Made by a program: the position numbers and the translations under genes
In this document: in pieces, positions 6,639 through 13,136 of the stretch
How positions within the stretch are numbered: the first letter of the stretch is position 1
Layout of the letters: every line of letters begins with the position of its first letter
Notes under the pieces: generated by a model
Database searches by the model: none
The model's input: the letters and a program-made list of their open reading frames with translations, nothing else
What the model was told of the DNA's origin: nothing
Origin: an uncultured Lachnospiraceae bacterium
Lineage (GTDB): Bacteria > Bacillota_A > Clostridia > Lachnospirales > Lachnospiraceae
DNA length: 13,136 bases
Assembly: GCA_947175285.1 (NCBI GenBank)
Contig: CAMWMM010000078.1
Location: 1 to 13,136, forward strand
Direction of reading: 5' to 3'

Positions 6639-7829
6639 CTACACTCCTAACTTCATCATATTTTTAGACGAATTATCGACTTGCAAAAATTCAGCAAAAC
6701 GTGACATTTCTTTAAAAATTGATTCTTTCATATCGTCAGTTGGTTCAATTCCCGATTCCCACCACCAGTTTTTGATAACAAATTCTCCCGCCTCACGAAC
6801 CGGTTCTGCCTCGAATCTTGCGATAAATTTACCATTATACAGCACAGGCAGTACATAATAGCCGAATTTTCTCTTGACAACAGGAGTATATACTTCCCAA
6901 CTGTATGTAAAACCGAATAGCGCTTCTAACATTTTTCTGTCCCATATCATATTGTCCAATGGTGCAATAAATCTTACATAACTATTTGAAGTTTGGTATT
7001 TCATGTATTCTTCAAAATTATTTGAAATATAGAAAGACTCTTCAATTCCTTCAACTTGTATTTGATTAATTTTATTTTTTTCAAGCAATGTTTGAAGGAC
7101 AGAACTCCGGGTATCGTTTTCGCTTAAAAAGCGTCCCTGCCAGCCGCCCCCTGCTTTATTCCATAAAAAGCCGACACTCTGTATTCTTCTTTCTGTGTAC
7201 CATTCCAGAAAAGCTTCTACGGTCATGTTCTGGTCACATTGCAAATCTTCGTCAGCAAGCACTCGCTCCGTTAAATCGAAGTATTTTTGTGTGCCTCTTT
7301 TTTCAGCCACACAGAGCTCGCCCTTATTAAATAAATAATCCAGCGCAGCGCTTGAGAGTTTTTTATGTCCCCAGCGGCTTTCGCGCACTTCTCCGATTGA
7401 AATATCCTTTGTTCCTGTCAGACCGTGTTCTTTCACAAAATCCCTGACATCGTCTAATATTTCAAATATTCCCATCTGGTTACGATGCTCTAAAGTAGGG
7501 ACTACATGCTTTTGATATTCATTTCGCACGAAGCTGAAGCGGGAGAAATCTTTAGACTCATAAATACACATTTCTTTATCAAATCCATCAACTAATTTAT
7601 GTTCTTTGTATAATAGATTGTAAAGATCCGATTCCTTGTAGTCCCTGACCCTTGCCTGCAATACCAAATCGGCATTTCTGGATATAACATTCAAAGGATC
7701 ATATTGAATACTGTGTATTCGCCGCATTATCTTTTCTGCGCCTTCTTTTCCGAATAATGCTTCCGCACCGTCCAGATTATGATAGCGGCATAACATATTT
7801 CTTGCTTCTTTTTTTGAATATAATTTCAT
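6639..7829 (-). CDS. YcaQ/AlkX-type winged-helix DNA glycosylase-like protein
   Basis: A 396-residue protein of the HTH_42 superfamily (winged helix, PF06224), which includes the DNA glycosylases YcaQ/AlkX of E. coli and AlkZ of Streptomyces that unhook interstrand crosslinks and alkylated bases. The diagnostic segment is IQYDPLNVISRNADLVLQAR; its Q-Y-D (residues 42-44) matches the Q-x-D form of the AlkX/YcaQ branch rather than the Q-x-Q of AlkZ. Further hallmarks are WGHKKLSS and the C-terminal W-x-x-KMLEALFGF-like stretch (WDRKMLEALFGF). I start it at the second ATG (7829-7827) because GAGGA (7840-7836) is six bases away, whereas it touches the first ATG at 7835. It is monocistronic, convergent with the hicB remnant and divergent from the sugar cluster. 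Enzyme activity is inferred from the family; the substrate is not visible. Confidence 0.85.
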   Translation of the reverse strand: MKLYSKKEARNMLCRYHNLDGAEALFGKEGAEKIMRRIHSIQYDPLNVISRNADLVLQARVRDYKESDLYNLLYKEHKLVDGFDKEMCIYESKDFSRFSFVRNEYQKHVVPTLEHRNQMGIFEILDDVRDFVKEHGLTGTKDISIGEVRESRWGHKKLSSAALDYLFNKGELCVAEKRGTQKYFDLTERVLADEDLQCDQNMTVEAFLEWYTERRIQSVGFLWNKAGGGWQGRFLSENDTRSSVLQTLLEKNKINQIQVEGIEESFYISNNFEEYMKYQTSNSYVRFIAPLDNMIWDRKMLEALFGFTYSWEVYTPVVKRKFGYYVLPVLYNGKFIARFEAEPVREAGEFVIKNWWWESGIEPTDDMKESIFKEMSRFAEFLQVDNSSKNMMKLGV

Positions 7830-7863
7830 ATTCATTCCTCATATTTCATTTTTATTTAAACCC

Positions 7864-7897
7864 AGTATACCAAACCAAATATGACACCATTATGTCA
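7864..7897 (-). promoter_or_regulatory. Extended -10 promoter and inverted repeat upstream of the ycaQ-like gene
   Basis: Read on the minus strand, TGGTATACT (7872-7864) is an extended -10 (TG-n-TATACT, 5/6), placing a transcript start near 7857. A perfect TGACA/TGTCA inverted repeat with a six-base centre (7882-7897) lies just upstream, covering the expected -35 position, where the match to TTGACA at 17-base spacing is poor. The repeat is well placed for a repressor or activator; no specific regulator is recognisable. Confidence 0.45.
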
Positions 7898-8006
7898 CAG
7901 TTTGTTTAAATAGGCAATTTCAATCAGTTCACCATATCCTGTCTGTTTTGTGGCACAATAAACTCAAGCTTACCGGTTAGAGTTACACAACCCAGACGTT
8001 TGACAC

Positions 8007-8090
8007 TTGAATTTGATTATTGAAAGGTCATAATATGATTATTAATAAAATAAAAAAGATATTGCAATTCCTAATACAGTATGATACTAT
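8007..8090 (+). promoter_or_regulatory. Candidate promoters of the sugar cluster
   Basis: Two overlapping options are visible. The downstream one is TTGCAA (8062-8067) with TACTAT (8085-8090) at 17 bases, giving a start close to 8097, exactly at the left edge of the inverted repeat. The upstream one is TTGAAT (8007-8012) with CATAAT (8029-8034) at 16 bases; a perfect TTGACA at 8000-8005 has no -10 at normal spacing. The sequence alone does not decide between them. Confidence 0.35.
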
Positions 8091-8097
8091 AAAAACA

Positions 8098-8122
8098 ACT
8101 TATTTAATAAACTTAAATAAGT
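8098..8122. promoter_or_regulatory. Perfect 25-bp inverted repeat, probable operator
   Basis: ACTTATTTAA (8098-8107) and TTAAATAAGT (8113-8122) are exact reverse complements with the five-base centre TAAAC. It sits between the candidate promoter and the ribosome binding site of the GH4 gene, a classical repressor position. The right part shares the ten bases AAACTTAAAT with 11453-11462, upstream of nagB. The ROK regulator encoded at 10434-11453 is the obvious candidate to bind both sites. It is AT-only apart from the outer C/G pair and the centre, so a weak hairpin in RNA is less likely than a DNA site. Confidence 0.5.
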
Positions 8123-8153
8123 GAAATATGAAATAGACTAAGGAGGGTTAGTT

Positions 8154-9458
8154 ATGAAATTAGTAGTGATCGGAGGAGGCAGCAGTTATACACCGGAGTT
8201 GGTAGAAGGAGTGATTAATCATCAAGGGACGCTTCCGGTTACAGAAGTTGTGCTTGTCGATATTGAAGAAGGATGCAAGAAACTTCAGATTAATACAGAG
8301 TTTGCTAAGCGTATGGTAGCTAAAGCCGGGCTTACAATCGAGGTGAAAGGAACGCTTGACAGAAGGGGAGCGCTTGAAGGAGCCGATTTCATCATTACCC
8401 AGATAAGGGTCGGCGGTTTGGATGCACGTTCGCGGGATGAGAGAATTCCGTTGAAATATGGAATGATTGGTCAGGAGACGACGGGAATCGGAGGATGTTT
8501 TAAGGCCCTGCGCACGATACCGGTACTATTGGATATATGTAAAGATATCGAGGAACTATGTCCCCAGGCATGGCTTATCAATTTTACGAATCCTTCGGGA
8601 ATCGTGACAGAGGCGGTTTTGAAATATACGAATGTGAAGTGTATCGGATTGTGCAACTGTTCGATCAATATGCAGCATGATGCGGCGAACCGACTCGGAG
8701 TAGATGTGAATCAACTTGATTGCAGATTTATCGGATTGAATCATCTGAGTGTCATGAATCATGCCTATCAGGACGGAACAGACCGCATACAGGATATCCT
8801 GCATGTCTACAACAAAGAAAGTGTCGTCAAGAATATTGATAAGAACGAAGAAATGGACAGAGTCGCACAGGAACTGGGCTGTATGCTGTCACCCTATATG
8901 CAGTATTTTTATCTGGAAAAACAGATGATAGCGGAAGAGGTAGCACAGGCAGTCGGTTTGGAAGGAACCCGTGCAGATCAGGTTAAGAAAGTAGAGAAGG
9001 AGCTGTTTGAGAAGTACAGTGACCCGAAGCTGAAGGAGAAACCGGAAGCGCTTGCAAGACGCGGAGGTGCAAGATATTCTGAGGCGGCGATCAACCTGAT
9101 CGATAGTATCTATAATGACCGGCGGGATGTACAGATCGTAGATGTGGCGAATCATGGAATTATTCCGCAGATGCCCGATGACAGTGTCATTGAGACTAAC
9201 TGTGTGATTGGTAAAGACGGTGCGACACCTCTACAGGACAATGATGTACCGGCATCCGTGCTGGGGCTTATGCTGCAAGTGAAATCATATGAGGAACTGA
9301 CGATAGAAGCAGCTGTCACCGGGAATCGGAACAAGGCATTTCTGGCTTTCTTAAATCATCCGCTTGTGCATGATGCGCGGGATGCAAGAGAGGCGCTTTC
9401 AGAGATGCTTGAGGCTAACAAAGATTATCTGGCGAAGTTCTTTGAAGAACAGGCATGA
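8154..9458 (+). CDS. Glycoside hydrolase family 4 (6-phospho-glycosidase)
   Basis: A 434-residue GH4 enzyme. This family cleaves phosphorylated or free glycosides by an unusual redox-elimination mechanism needing NAD+ and Mn2+; relatives include LicH, CelF and ChbF. The Rossmann start reads VVIGGGSSYTPEL (4-16), with Asp36 closing the nucleotide site. GQETTGIGGCFKALRTIPV (106-124) and INFTNPSGIVTEAVLKY (142-158) are family blocks. Metal ligands are Cys167 in GLCNCS and His197 in GLNHLS; Tyr residues in the PYMQYFYL stretch (248-254) include the likely base. The usual C-N-V-P after the metal cysteine is C-N-C-S here, and GPGG is GIGG, so it is a divergent member and the exact substrate cannot be read. 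AGGAGGG lies six bases before the ATG. It heads a cluster with a sugar kinase, ROK regulator and nagB, which points to an amino-sugar glycoside, possibly chitobiose-like. Confidence 0.9.
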   Translation: MKLVVIGGGSSYTPELVEGVINHQGTLPVTEVVLVDIEEGCKKLQINTEFAKRMVAKAGLTIEVKGTLDRRGALEGADFIITQIRVGGLDARSRDERIPLKYGMIGQETTGIGGCFKALRTIPVLLDICKDIEELCPQAWLINFTNPSGIVTEAVLKYTNVKCIGLCNCSINMQHDAANRLGVDVNQLDCRFIGLNHLSVMNHAYQDGTDRIQDILHVYNKESVVKNIDKNEEMDRVAQELGCMLSPYMQYFYLEKQMIAEEVAQAVGLEGTRADQVKKVEKELFEKYSDPKLKEKPEALARRGGARYSEAAINLIDSIYNDRRDVQIVDVANHGIIPQMPDDSVIETNCVIGKDGATPLQDNDVPASVLGLMLQVKSYEELTIEAAVTGNRNKAFLAFLNHPLVHDARDAREALSEMLEANKDYLAKFFEEQA

Positions 9459-9492
9459 AAGCGAAAAGGCATTTGGCGTTGGAGGATAAGTT

Positions 9493-10437
9493 ATGTATAT
9501 AATGGGAGTGGATGTGGGAGGTTCAAAGACACAGTGTGTTGTAGCAGATGAGAACGGAAAAAGTATCGCGGAGGGATTTGGAGGTGCGGGTAATTATCAG
9601 GTCTGTGGGGCCGAAACTGCATCAGATTCCATGAGGAAGGCAGTTTATGAAGCGTTGCAGACGGCAGGCCTTTCCATGGAAGATATCACATATGCGGTAT
9701 TCGGGATTTCCGGTGCGGACGGACCGGAAGATTTTGAGGTGCTGAATCCGATGGTTCAAAGCATCATGGGAACTACGAAATTTAAGATACTGCATGATGC
9801 ATGGCTTGGACTGCGGAGCGGGACAGAAGATTATGTGGGTGTTGTCTCCATATGCGGAACAGGCGCCGGGCATGCCGGAAGAAACCGGATGGGGCAGACA
9901 CTTACACTTAGAAACCTTGATTTTATAACCGGCAATTACGGCGGCGGTGGTGAGATATGTGAAAAGGCGCTGCATTATGCATTTCGGTCTGAGGAGGGCA
10001 CATGGAAGAAGAGCAGACTCGAAGAGGTTATACCGTCAGTGTTCGGAGTGAAAACGATGGAGGAAGTATGCGTGATCCTGCGGCATGACGAGATGACGAA
10101 ACAGCAGAGATACCAGATGCCGATTATAGTGTTTGATCTGGCGCGGGAAGGTGATACAGTATCAAAAGAACTTGTCTCAGGACTTGGTTATGAGGAAGGA
10201 AAGTATGCGGCGGCAGTCTTAAGAAGGCTGGGTATGTGTGAGGAAGAGGTCCCGGCTGTGTTGATCGGCAGCATTTTCCGGACAAAAGAGCCGATTTTGA
10301 TTGATGCCTATATGCGGGCGGTGTACGAGGATGCCCCGAAAGCCTATGCGGTCATACCGGAGTCGGCACCTGTGACAGGGGCAGTAAAACTGGCGTTAGA
10401 CTATGTGAGAACGGCGGCGGAGGGGAACATAAATTGA
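9493..10437 (+). CDS. BadF/BcrA-type ATPase, probable N-acetylglucosamine or related sugar kinase
   Basis: A 314-residue member of the BadF/BadG/BcrA/BcrD ATPase family (PF01869), to which N-acetylglucosamine kinases belong. The phosphate-1 motif is MGVDVGGSKTQ (4-14); FGISGADGPEDF (70-81) and HDAWLGLRSG (101-110, with Asp102 as likely catalytic base) follow; SICGTGAG (119-126) is phosphate-2. The usual G-D-E-G-S-G stretch after it reads GNYGGGGE (147-154), which lacks the acidic residues and may alter the sugar site. GGAGGA is located seven bases before ATG 9493. It lies 34 bases after the GH4 gene and its stop overlaps the TTG start of the ROK gene, so the three are co-transcribed. It would phosphorylate either a free (amino)sugar released by the GH4 enzyme, or the incoming disaccharide before cleavage. 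Kinase function is likely, the substrate is inferred from context. Confidence 0.82.
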   Translation: MYIMGVDVGGSKTQCVVADENGKSIAEGFGGAGNYQVCGAETASDSMRKAVYEALQTAGLSMEDITYAVFGISGADGPEDFEVLNPMVQSIMGTTKFKILHDAWLGLRSGTEDYVGVVSICGTGAGHAGRNRMGQTLTLRNLDFITGNYGGGGEICEKALHYAFRSEEGTWKKSRLEEVIPSVFGVKTMEEVCVILRHDEMTKQQRYQMPIIVFDLAREGDTVSKELVSGLGYEEGKYAAAVLRRLGMCEEEVPAVLIGSIFRTKEPILIDAYMRAVYEDAPKAYAVIPESAPVTGAVKLALDYVRTAAEGNIN

Positions 10438-11453
10438 GGAAAGATAATGAAATCACGGGGAAACCTACTGTATTAAAAGAATTGAATATCGGTTTGATCA
10501 AAGCCGCACTTGGTGAACACGGACAGGCGACAAGGGTCGAGATCGCAAAGCTGACCGGAATCAGTCAGCCGACAGTTAATCTGCTGATCAAAGAGCTTAC
10601 CGAAAACGAGACTGTCCTAAATCTTGGGGCTGCTCCTTCAACGGGAGGGCGTAGAGCAGAGGTCTATACGTTGAATCAGAAGAAATCTGCGATTGCGCTT
10701 GTCGCAGTGAAGGGCAGTTTTTTTGAGATATCGGTGGTAGACATGGAATTGCATGAAGAGCAATATGATAGGATAGAGCGGAAAAAGGAAGAAACGTGCG
10801 ATGAACAGTTGACGCAGATACTGGATAAACTGGTGCAGAAGAATCAAAACATCGGCGCAATTTCGGTGGGCGTGCAGGGAGCGGTGACGAGTCTCGGATC
10901 GGTTTTTGCAGTTCCCTCTGTACCCGAATGGGAAAATTATCCTCTGCGTGCCGCATTGGAGGAGCGGTTTTCGCTGCCTGTAAAGGTAACCAACGACATC
11001 AATGCCGCTGCTGCCGGATATCAATCCATGCATCCGAAGACGGAAAATATGATTTATCTATATACGGATGGAGACGGAATCGGCGCAGGAATCATTCTGA
11101 ATAAAGAAGTATATTCCGGCAGCGGGAGTTTTGCGGGAGAGCTGGGGTACATGCAGCTTGGGGGACACAGCGTGGAGGAACTTATGCATGACCGGAGTCA
11201 GAAGGTGGATTATACCGGGTTGATAACGCAGATCGTAATCAATATGATCTGTATGTACAACCCGGAGCAGATCGTACTGGACGGAGGCGGAGATTCGGCA
11301 AAAATGCTTGATGTTATCGAGCGGGAATGTCGGTTCAGGCTTCCGTTTGGAGCAATACCGCAGATGGATACGGTGCAGACGCAGGATTACTATTTCAGAG
11401 GGCTCGGCAAGTTGGGGAGAGAACTTATAAATAGGGATATTCGTGTGGTTTAA
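10434..11453 (+). CDS. ROK family transcriptional regulator with TTG start
   Basis: A 339-residue ROK regulator of the NagC/XylR type: N-terminal winged helix-turn-helix (about 33-55, TRVEIAKLTGISQPTVNLL, with the wing GGRRAEVYTLN at 71-81), then a ROK sugar-binding domain. Asp188 in VTNDINAAAAG corresponds to the catalytic aspartate of ROK kinases, and GDGIGAGIILN (213-223) and FAGELGYMQLG (233-243) bind the sugar ligand. The N-terminal ATP motif (D-x-G-x-T) is absent, so it is not a kinase. The CxCGxxGC zinc motif and roughly 60 residues that usually follow AGELG are also missing, making it shorter than typical ROK repressors. The start is TTG 10434: GGAGGGG (10419-10425) is eight bases upstream, TTGA overlaps the kinase stop, and no in-frame ATG is close. 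It probably controls this cluster through the 8098 repeat. Confidence 0.87.
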   Translation: MRKDNEITGKPTVLKELNIGLIKAALGEHGQATRVEIAKLTGISQPTVNLLIKELTENETVLNLGAAPSTGGRRAEVYTLNQKKSAIALVAVKGSFFEISVVDMELHEEQYDRIERKKEETCDEQLTQILDKLVQKNQNIGAISVGVQGAVTSLGSVFAVPSVPEWENYPLRAALEERFSLPVKVTNDINAAAAGYQSMHPKTENMIYLYTDGDGIGAGIILNKEVYSGSGSFAGELGYMQLGGHSVEELMHDRSQKVDYTGLITQIVINMICMYNPEQIVLDGGGDSAKMLDVIERECRFRLPFGAIPQMDTVQTQDYYFRGLGKLGRELINRDIRVV

Positions 11454-11528
11454 AACTTAAATTTTAGTGTTTGTGCAGATAATATCTTGATGTATTGACA
11501 ACAAAATAACACCTAAATCTGGTATCAT
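11453..11528 (+). promoter_or_regulatory. Promoter-like and operator-like region before nagB
   Basis: The 121 bases between the ROK gene and nagB hold ACTTAAATTTTAGT (11455-11468), a palindrome with a single mismatched pair that shares AAACTTAAAT with the operator candidate at 8109-8118. A perfect TTGACA (11495-11500) is followed by the extended -10 TGGTATCAT (11520-11528), but the -35/-10 spacing of 22 is too long for a normal promoter, so the extended -10 may act alone. This suggests that nagB has its own start in addition to read-through. Confidence 0.4.
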
Positions 11529-11574
11529 ATGAATATAGAAATACGCATTAGTAAGAGAAAGGCAGGATAACATT

Positions 11575-12312
11575 ATGCGAATTTATTGTGCAAAAGATTA
11601 TTACCATGCGAGCAGGGTTGCCGCCAATATCATATCGGCACAGGTGATCATGAAGCCTGATTGTGTTCTGGGACTGGCAACAGGTTCTACGCCGATTGGC
11701 ACATACGAGCAGTTGGTCAGGTGGTATGAGAAAGGTGATCTGGACTTTTCCGAGGTGCACAGCGTCAATCTGGATGAGTACAGAGGGCTGAGACCGGACA
11801 ATGAGCAGAGTTACCGCTATTTTATGAATAAACATCTGTTTGATTCCATCAATATTGATAAGGCAAACACTTTTGTACCTGACGGGACAGAGCCGGATAA
11901 GGAGAAAGCGTGTAAGAAGTACGACGAGATCATCCGTTCTCATGGCGGGGTTGATTTGCAGATTCTGGGACTTGGACATAACGGTCATATCGGTTTCAAT
12001 GAGCCCGGCAGCGCTTTTGATAAAGAGACCCACTGTGTGGCGCTCTCTGAGAGCACCATTAAAGCCAATGCGCGTTTTTTTGACTCCTTAGATGACGTAC
12101 CGAAGGAGGCATATACTATGGGAATCAAGACAATCATGCAGGCTAAGAAGATTGTCGTGATTGTCAGCGGAGAGAGCAAGAAAGATATCGTAAAGAAAGC
12201 ATTTTCAGGTCCTATCACACCGGAAGTACCGGCTTCCGTATTACAGCTTCATAATGATGTGATTCTGGTGGGCGATGAGGCGGCTCTCTCGGAATATATG
12301 AAGAATAATTAG
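11575..12312 (+). CDS. nagB: Glucosamine-6-phosphate deaminase
   Basis: NagB (EC 3.5.99.6) converts glucosamine-6-phosphate to fructose-6-phosphate and ammonia in the cytoplasm, joining amino-sugar use to glycolysis. The 245-residue length fits the shorter Gram-positive enzymes, which lack the C-terminal allosteric extension of the 266-residue E. coli protein. The phosphate loop is GLATGSTP (33-40); Asp67 in VNLDEY is the proton-transfer aspartate (E. coli Asp72); LGLGHNGHIGFNEPG (131-145) carries His138 and Glu143. The position of E. coli Asp141 is Asn136, the usual state in Gram-positive NagB. AGGA (11564-11567) lies seven bases before the ATG. It follows the ROK gene by 121 bases with promoter-like sequence between. 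Its presence implies that the upstream GH4 and kinase act on an amino sugar, yet nagA is not in the window. Confidence 0.94.
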   Translation: MRIYCAKDYYHASRVAANIISAQVIMKPDCVLGLATGSTPIGTYEQLVRWYEKGDLDFSEVHSVNLDEYRGLRPDNEQSYRYFMNKHLFDSINIDKANTFVPDGTEPDKEKACKKYDEIIRSHGGVDLQILGLGHNGHIGFNEPGSAFDKETHCVALSESTIKANARFFDSLDDVPKEAYTMGIKTIMQAKKIVVIVSGESKKDIVKKAFSGPITPEVPASVLQLHNDVILVGDEAALSEYMKNN

Positions 12313-12505
12313 AGTAACATAAGAGATGCCGCAGGATAGGATTGAGAAGATAGAGCGTTATGAAGCTGGGGAAATATAAGCTATAGCATCCACTTGGAAC
12401 AGCAAATGTCAATCCCACCAATGCCAGTCGTTATTCCATTTCATCAAAGGCTCCGTTAATCTGCTGTTCAATAGAATCTCCTATATTACGGACATAATAA
12501 TTAAC
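12313..12505. other. 193-base junction between nagB and the IS transposase
   Basis: No convincing gene, no clear nagB terminator and no confirmed IS end were found. A 17-codon frame starts at ATG 12326 (MPQDRIEKIERYEAGEI, then stop) with only a weak AAGAG before it. On the minus strand the transposase frame stays open for 24 codons after its TGA (reading VNYYVRNIGDSIEQQINGAF, then DEME and stop, down to about 12431). The IS terminal repeat should lie within this interval. Confidence 0.5.
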
Positions 12506-13136
12506 TCAACTTTCCCAGCAGATATTTCCAAACAAAGTCTGTATAAATGCGGACTGTGAGTTCATCCATTCGGTCACTTTACTTTTGATGCAGGCTGTGA
12601 TATCTGCTGATAAAGCAGATATATGTTCCACAAACAGAGCCATAAGGCTCTGCAATGCATTTGTGAAATCCATGTCCTGGATATCTTCACATAACATGAA
12701 GAATAGTTCGCCATAGGTTTTCTCATCATTTTCATTGCGCCGTATCCATTCCAGTATGGTATATCTGGTGAATACGATCGCTGTGTGGCTCACCATGGCA
12801 TCATAGGTGCGGCTCTGGAATTCAGTGCCGAGTTTTAAAAAAGATTTTGATGCTTTGAAAAAGCATTCAATCGACCATCGGTTGCCATAAATACGTACAA
12901 TCTCCGCATCCGACAGGCTGCAGTCGGTACTTAACAGATACAGGCACTCGCTCTTTTTATTGCGGTTGCGTACAAACACGATCTTTACCGGAATTCCGCC
13001 TTTCGTGGTGACGCACAGGGAGCCAAAGATATTTTTTGCCCCGTCAAAACGGACATATTTCTTTAATTCCGGCAGGGTACAGGACATCCCTTTATAATTG
13101 TACCGCTGTGTAAGCTGCTTTACCATGCCGATCACA
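12506..13136 (-). mobile_element. IS4-type transposase, 3' part
   Basis: The C-terminal 210 residues of a DDE transposase; the frame is open through the right edge (the GTG at 13135 is not a real start). YGNRWSIECFFKASK (near residue 83-97 of the fragment) fits the IS4-family signature Y-(2)-R-(3)-E-(6)-K exactly, with the catalytic glutamate at about 90. The first catalytic aspartate must be outside the window. The protein ends FGNICWES, then TGA. The element lies convergent to nagB with its left end somewhere in 12313-12505. I could not place the terminal inverted repeat because the other end is not included. Whether the copy is active cannot be judged. Confidence 0.85.

Larger units (their letters stand above)
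7836..8153. other. 318-base intergenic region between divergent genes
   Basis: No open frame of note is present. From the left it holds the leader and promoter of the minus-strand ycaQ-like gene (to 7897), a stretch with an imperfect palindrome CTTACCGGTTAG (7969-7980), promoter-like elements for the sugar cluster (8000-8090), a perfect 10+10 bp inverted repeat (8098-8122) and the ribosome binding site AGGAGGG (8141-8147) of the GH4 gene. The stretch 8031-8122 is very AT-rich. Confidence 0.7.

Noticed and set aside
6601..6858. C-terminal extension of HicB in the same frame
   Set aside because: The residues have no resemblance to a HicB end; the stretch passes through a hairpin and then reads antisense to the conserved minus-strand gene.
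7969..7980. CTTACCGGTTAG as an operator
   Set aside because: Only a 12-bp imperfect palindrome with a mismatched pair, far from either promoter; likely chance.
10597..11033. Minus-strand frames of 119 and 131 codons opposite the ROK gene
   Set aside because: They overlap a clearly conserved gene and show cysteine/histidine/serine-rich composition typical of antisense shadows.
12326..12379. 17-residue small protein after nagB
   Set aside because: Weak ribosome binding site, no recognisable family and too short to separate from chance.
12431..12505. Read-through extension of the transposase past its TGA
   Set aside because: The 24 open codons look protein-like, but ending at CWES fits transposases of this type as I know them, and the interval should hold the IS end; not enough to claim a nonsense mutation.

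Overview
The window looks like part of a chromosome from a low-to-mid GC Gram-positive anaerobe, most likely a Lachnospiraceae-type member of the Clostridia. This rests on AGGAGG-type ribosome binding sites, the phi3T/Bacillus-like thymidylate synthase, the style of the soluble hybrid histidine kinase and the gene-family mix. No rRNA or other taxonomic marker is present, so the placement is an inference.

Left part (1-5404), all on the plus strand: the 3' end of a beta-CASP/metallo-beta-lactamase RNA-processing nuclease; a 54-base pair of adjoining hairpins; then thyA (thymidylate synthase), folA (dihydrofolate reductase) and a cytoplasmic hybrid histidine kinase packed as one apparent operon. 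ThyA oxidises methylene-tetrahydrofolate to dihydrofolate and FolA reduces it back, so the first two genes form the dTMP/folate cycle; the kinase's role beside them is unknown. ilvE (branched-chain aminotransferase) follows with its own promoter and ends at a hairpin terminator.

Middle part (5405-7900), more AT-rich and accessory in character: a COG1237-type metallo-hydrolase, a HicB antitoxin remnant cut off at about 6600 with no HicA partner, and, convergent on the minus strand, a YcaQ/AlkX-type (HTH_42) DNA glycosylase-like protein with an extended -10 promoter and an overlapping inverted repeat.

Right part (7900-12312), plus strand: a regulatory region with a perfect 10+10 bp inverted repeat, then a catabolic cluster of a GH4 NAD/Mn-dependent phospho-glycosidase, a BadF-type sugar kinase, a ROK regulator that starts at TTG overlapping the kinase stop, and, after a 121-base gap with its own promoter-like sequences, nagB. 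The logic is import of an (amino)sugar oligosaccharide, phosphorylation, cleavage, and entry of glucosamine-6-phosphate into glycolysis as fructose-6-phosphate. No transporter and no NagA deacetylase lie in the window. The right edge is the 3' part of an IS4-type transposase on the minus strand.

I found no CRISPR array, tRNA, rRNA or clear riboswitch. The best candidates for something undescribed are the sugar cluster with its shared operator-like motif, and the sensorless hybrid kinase attached to thyA-folA.
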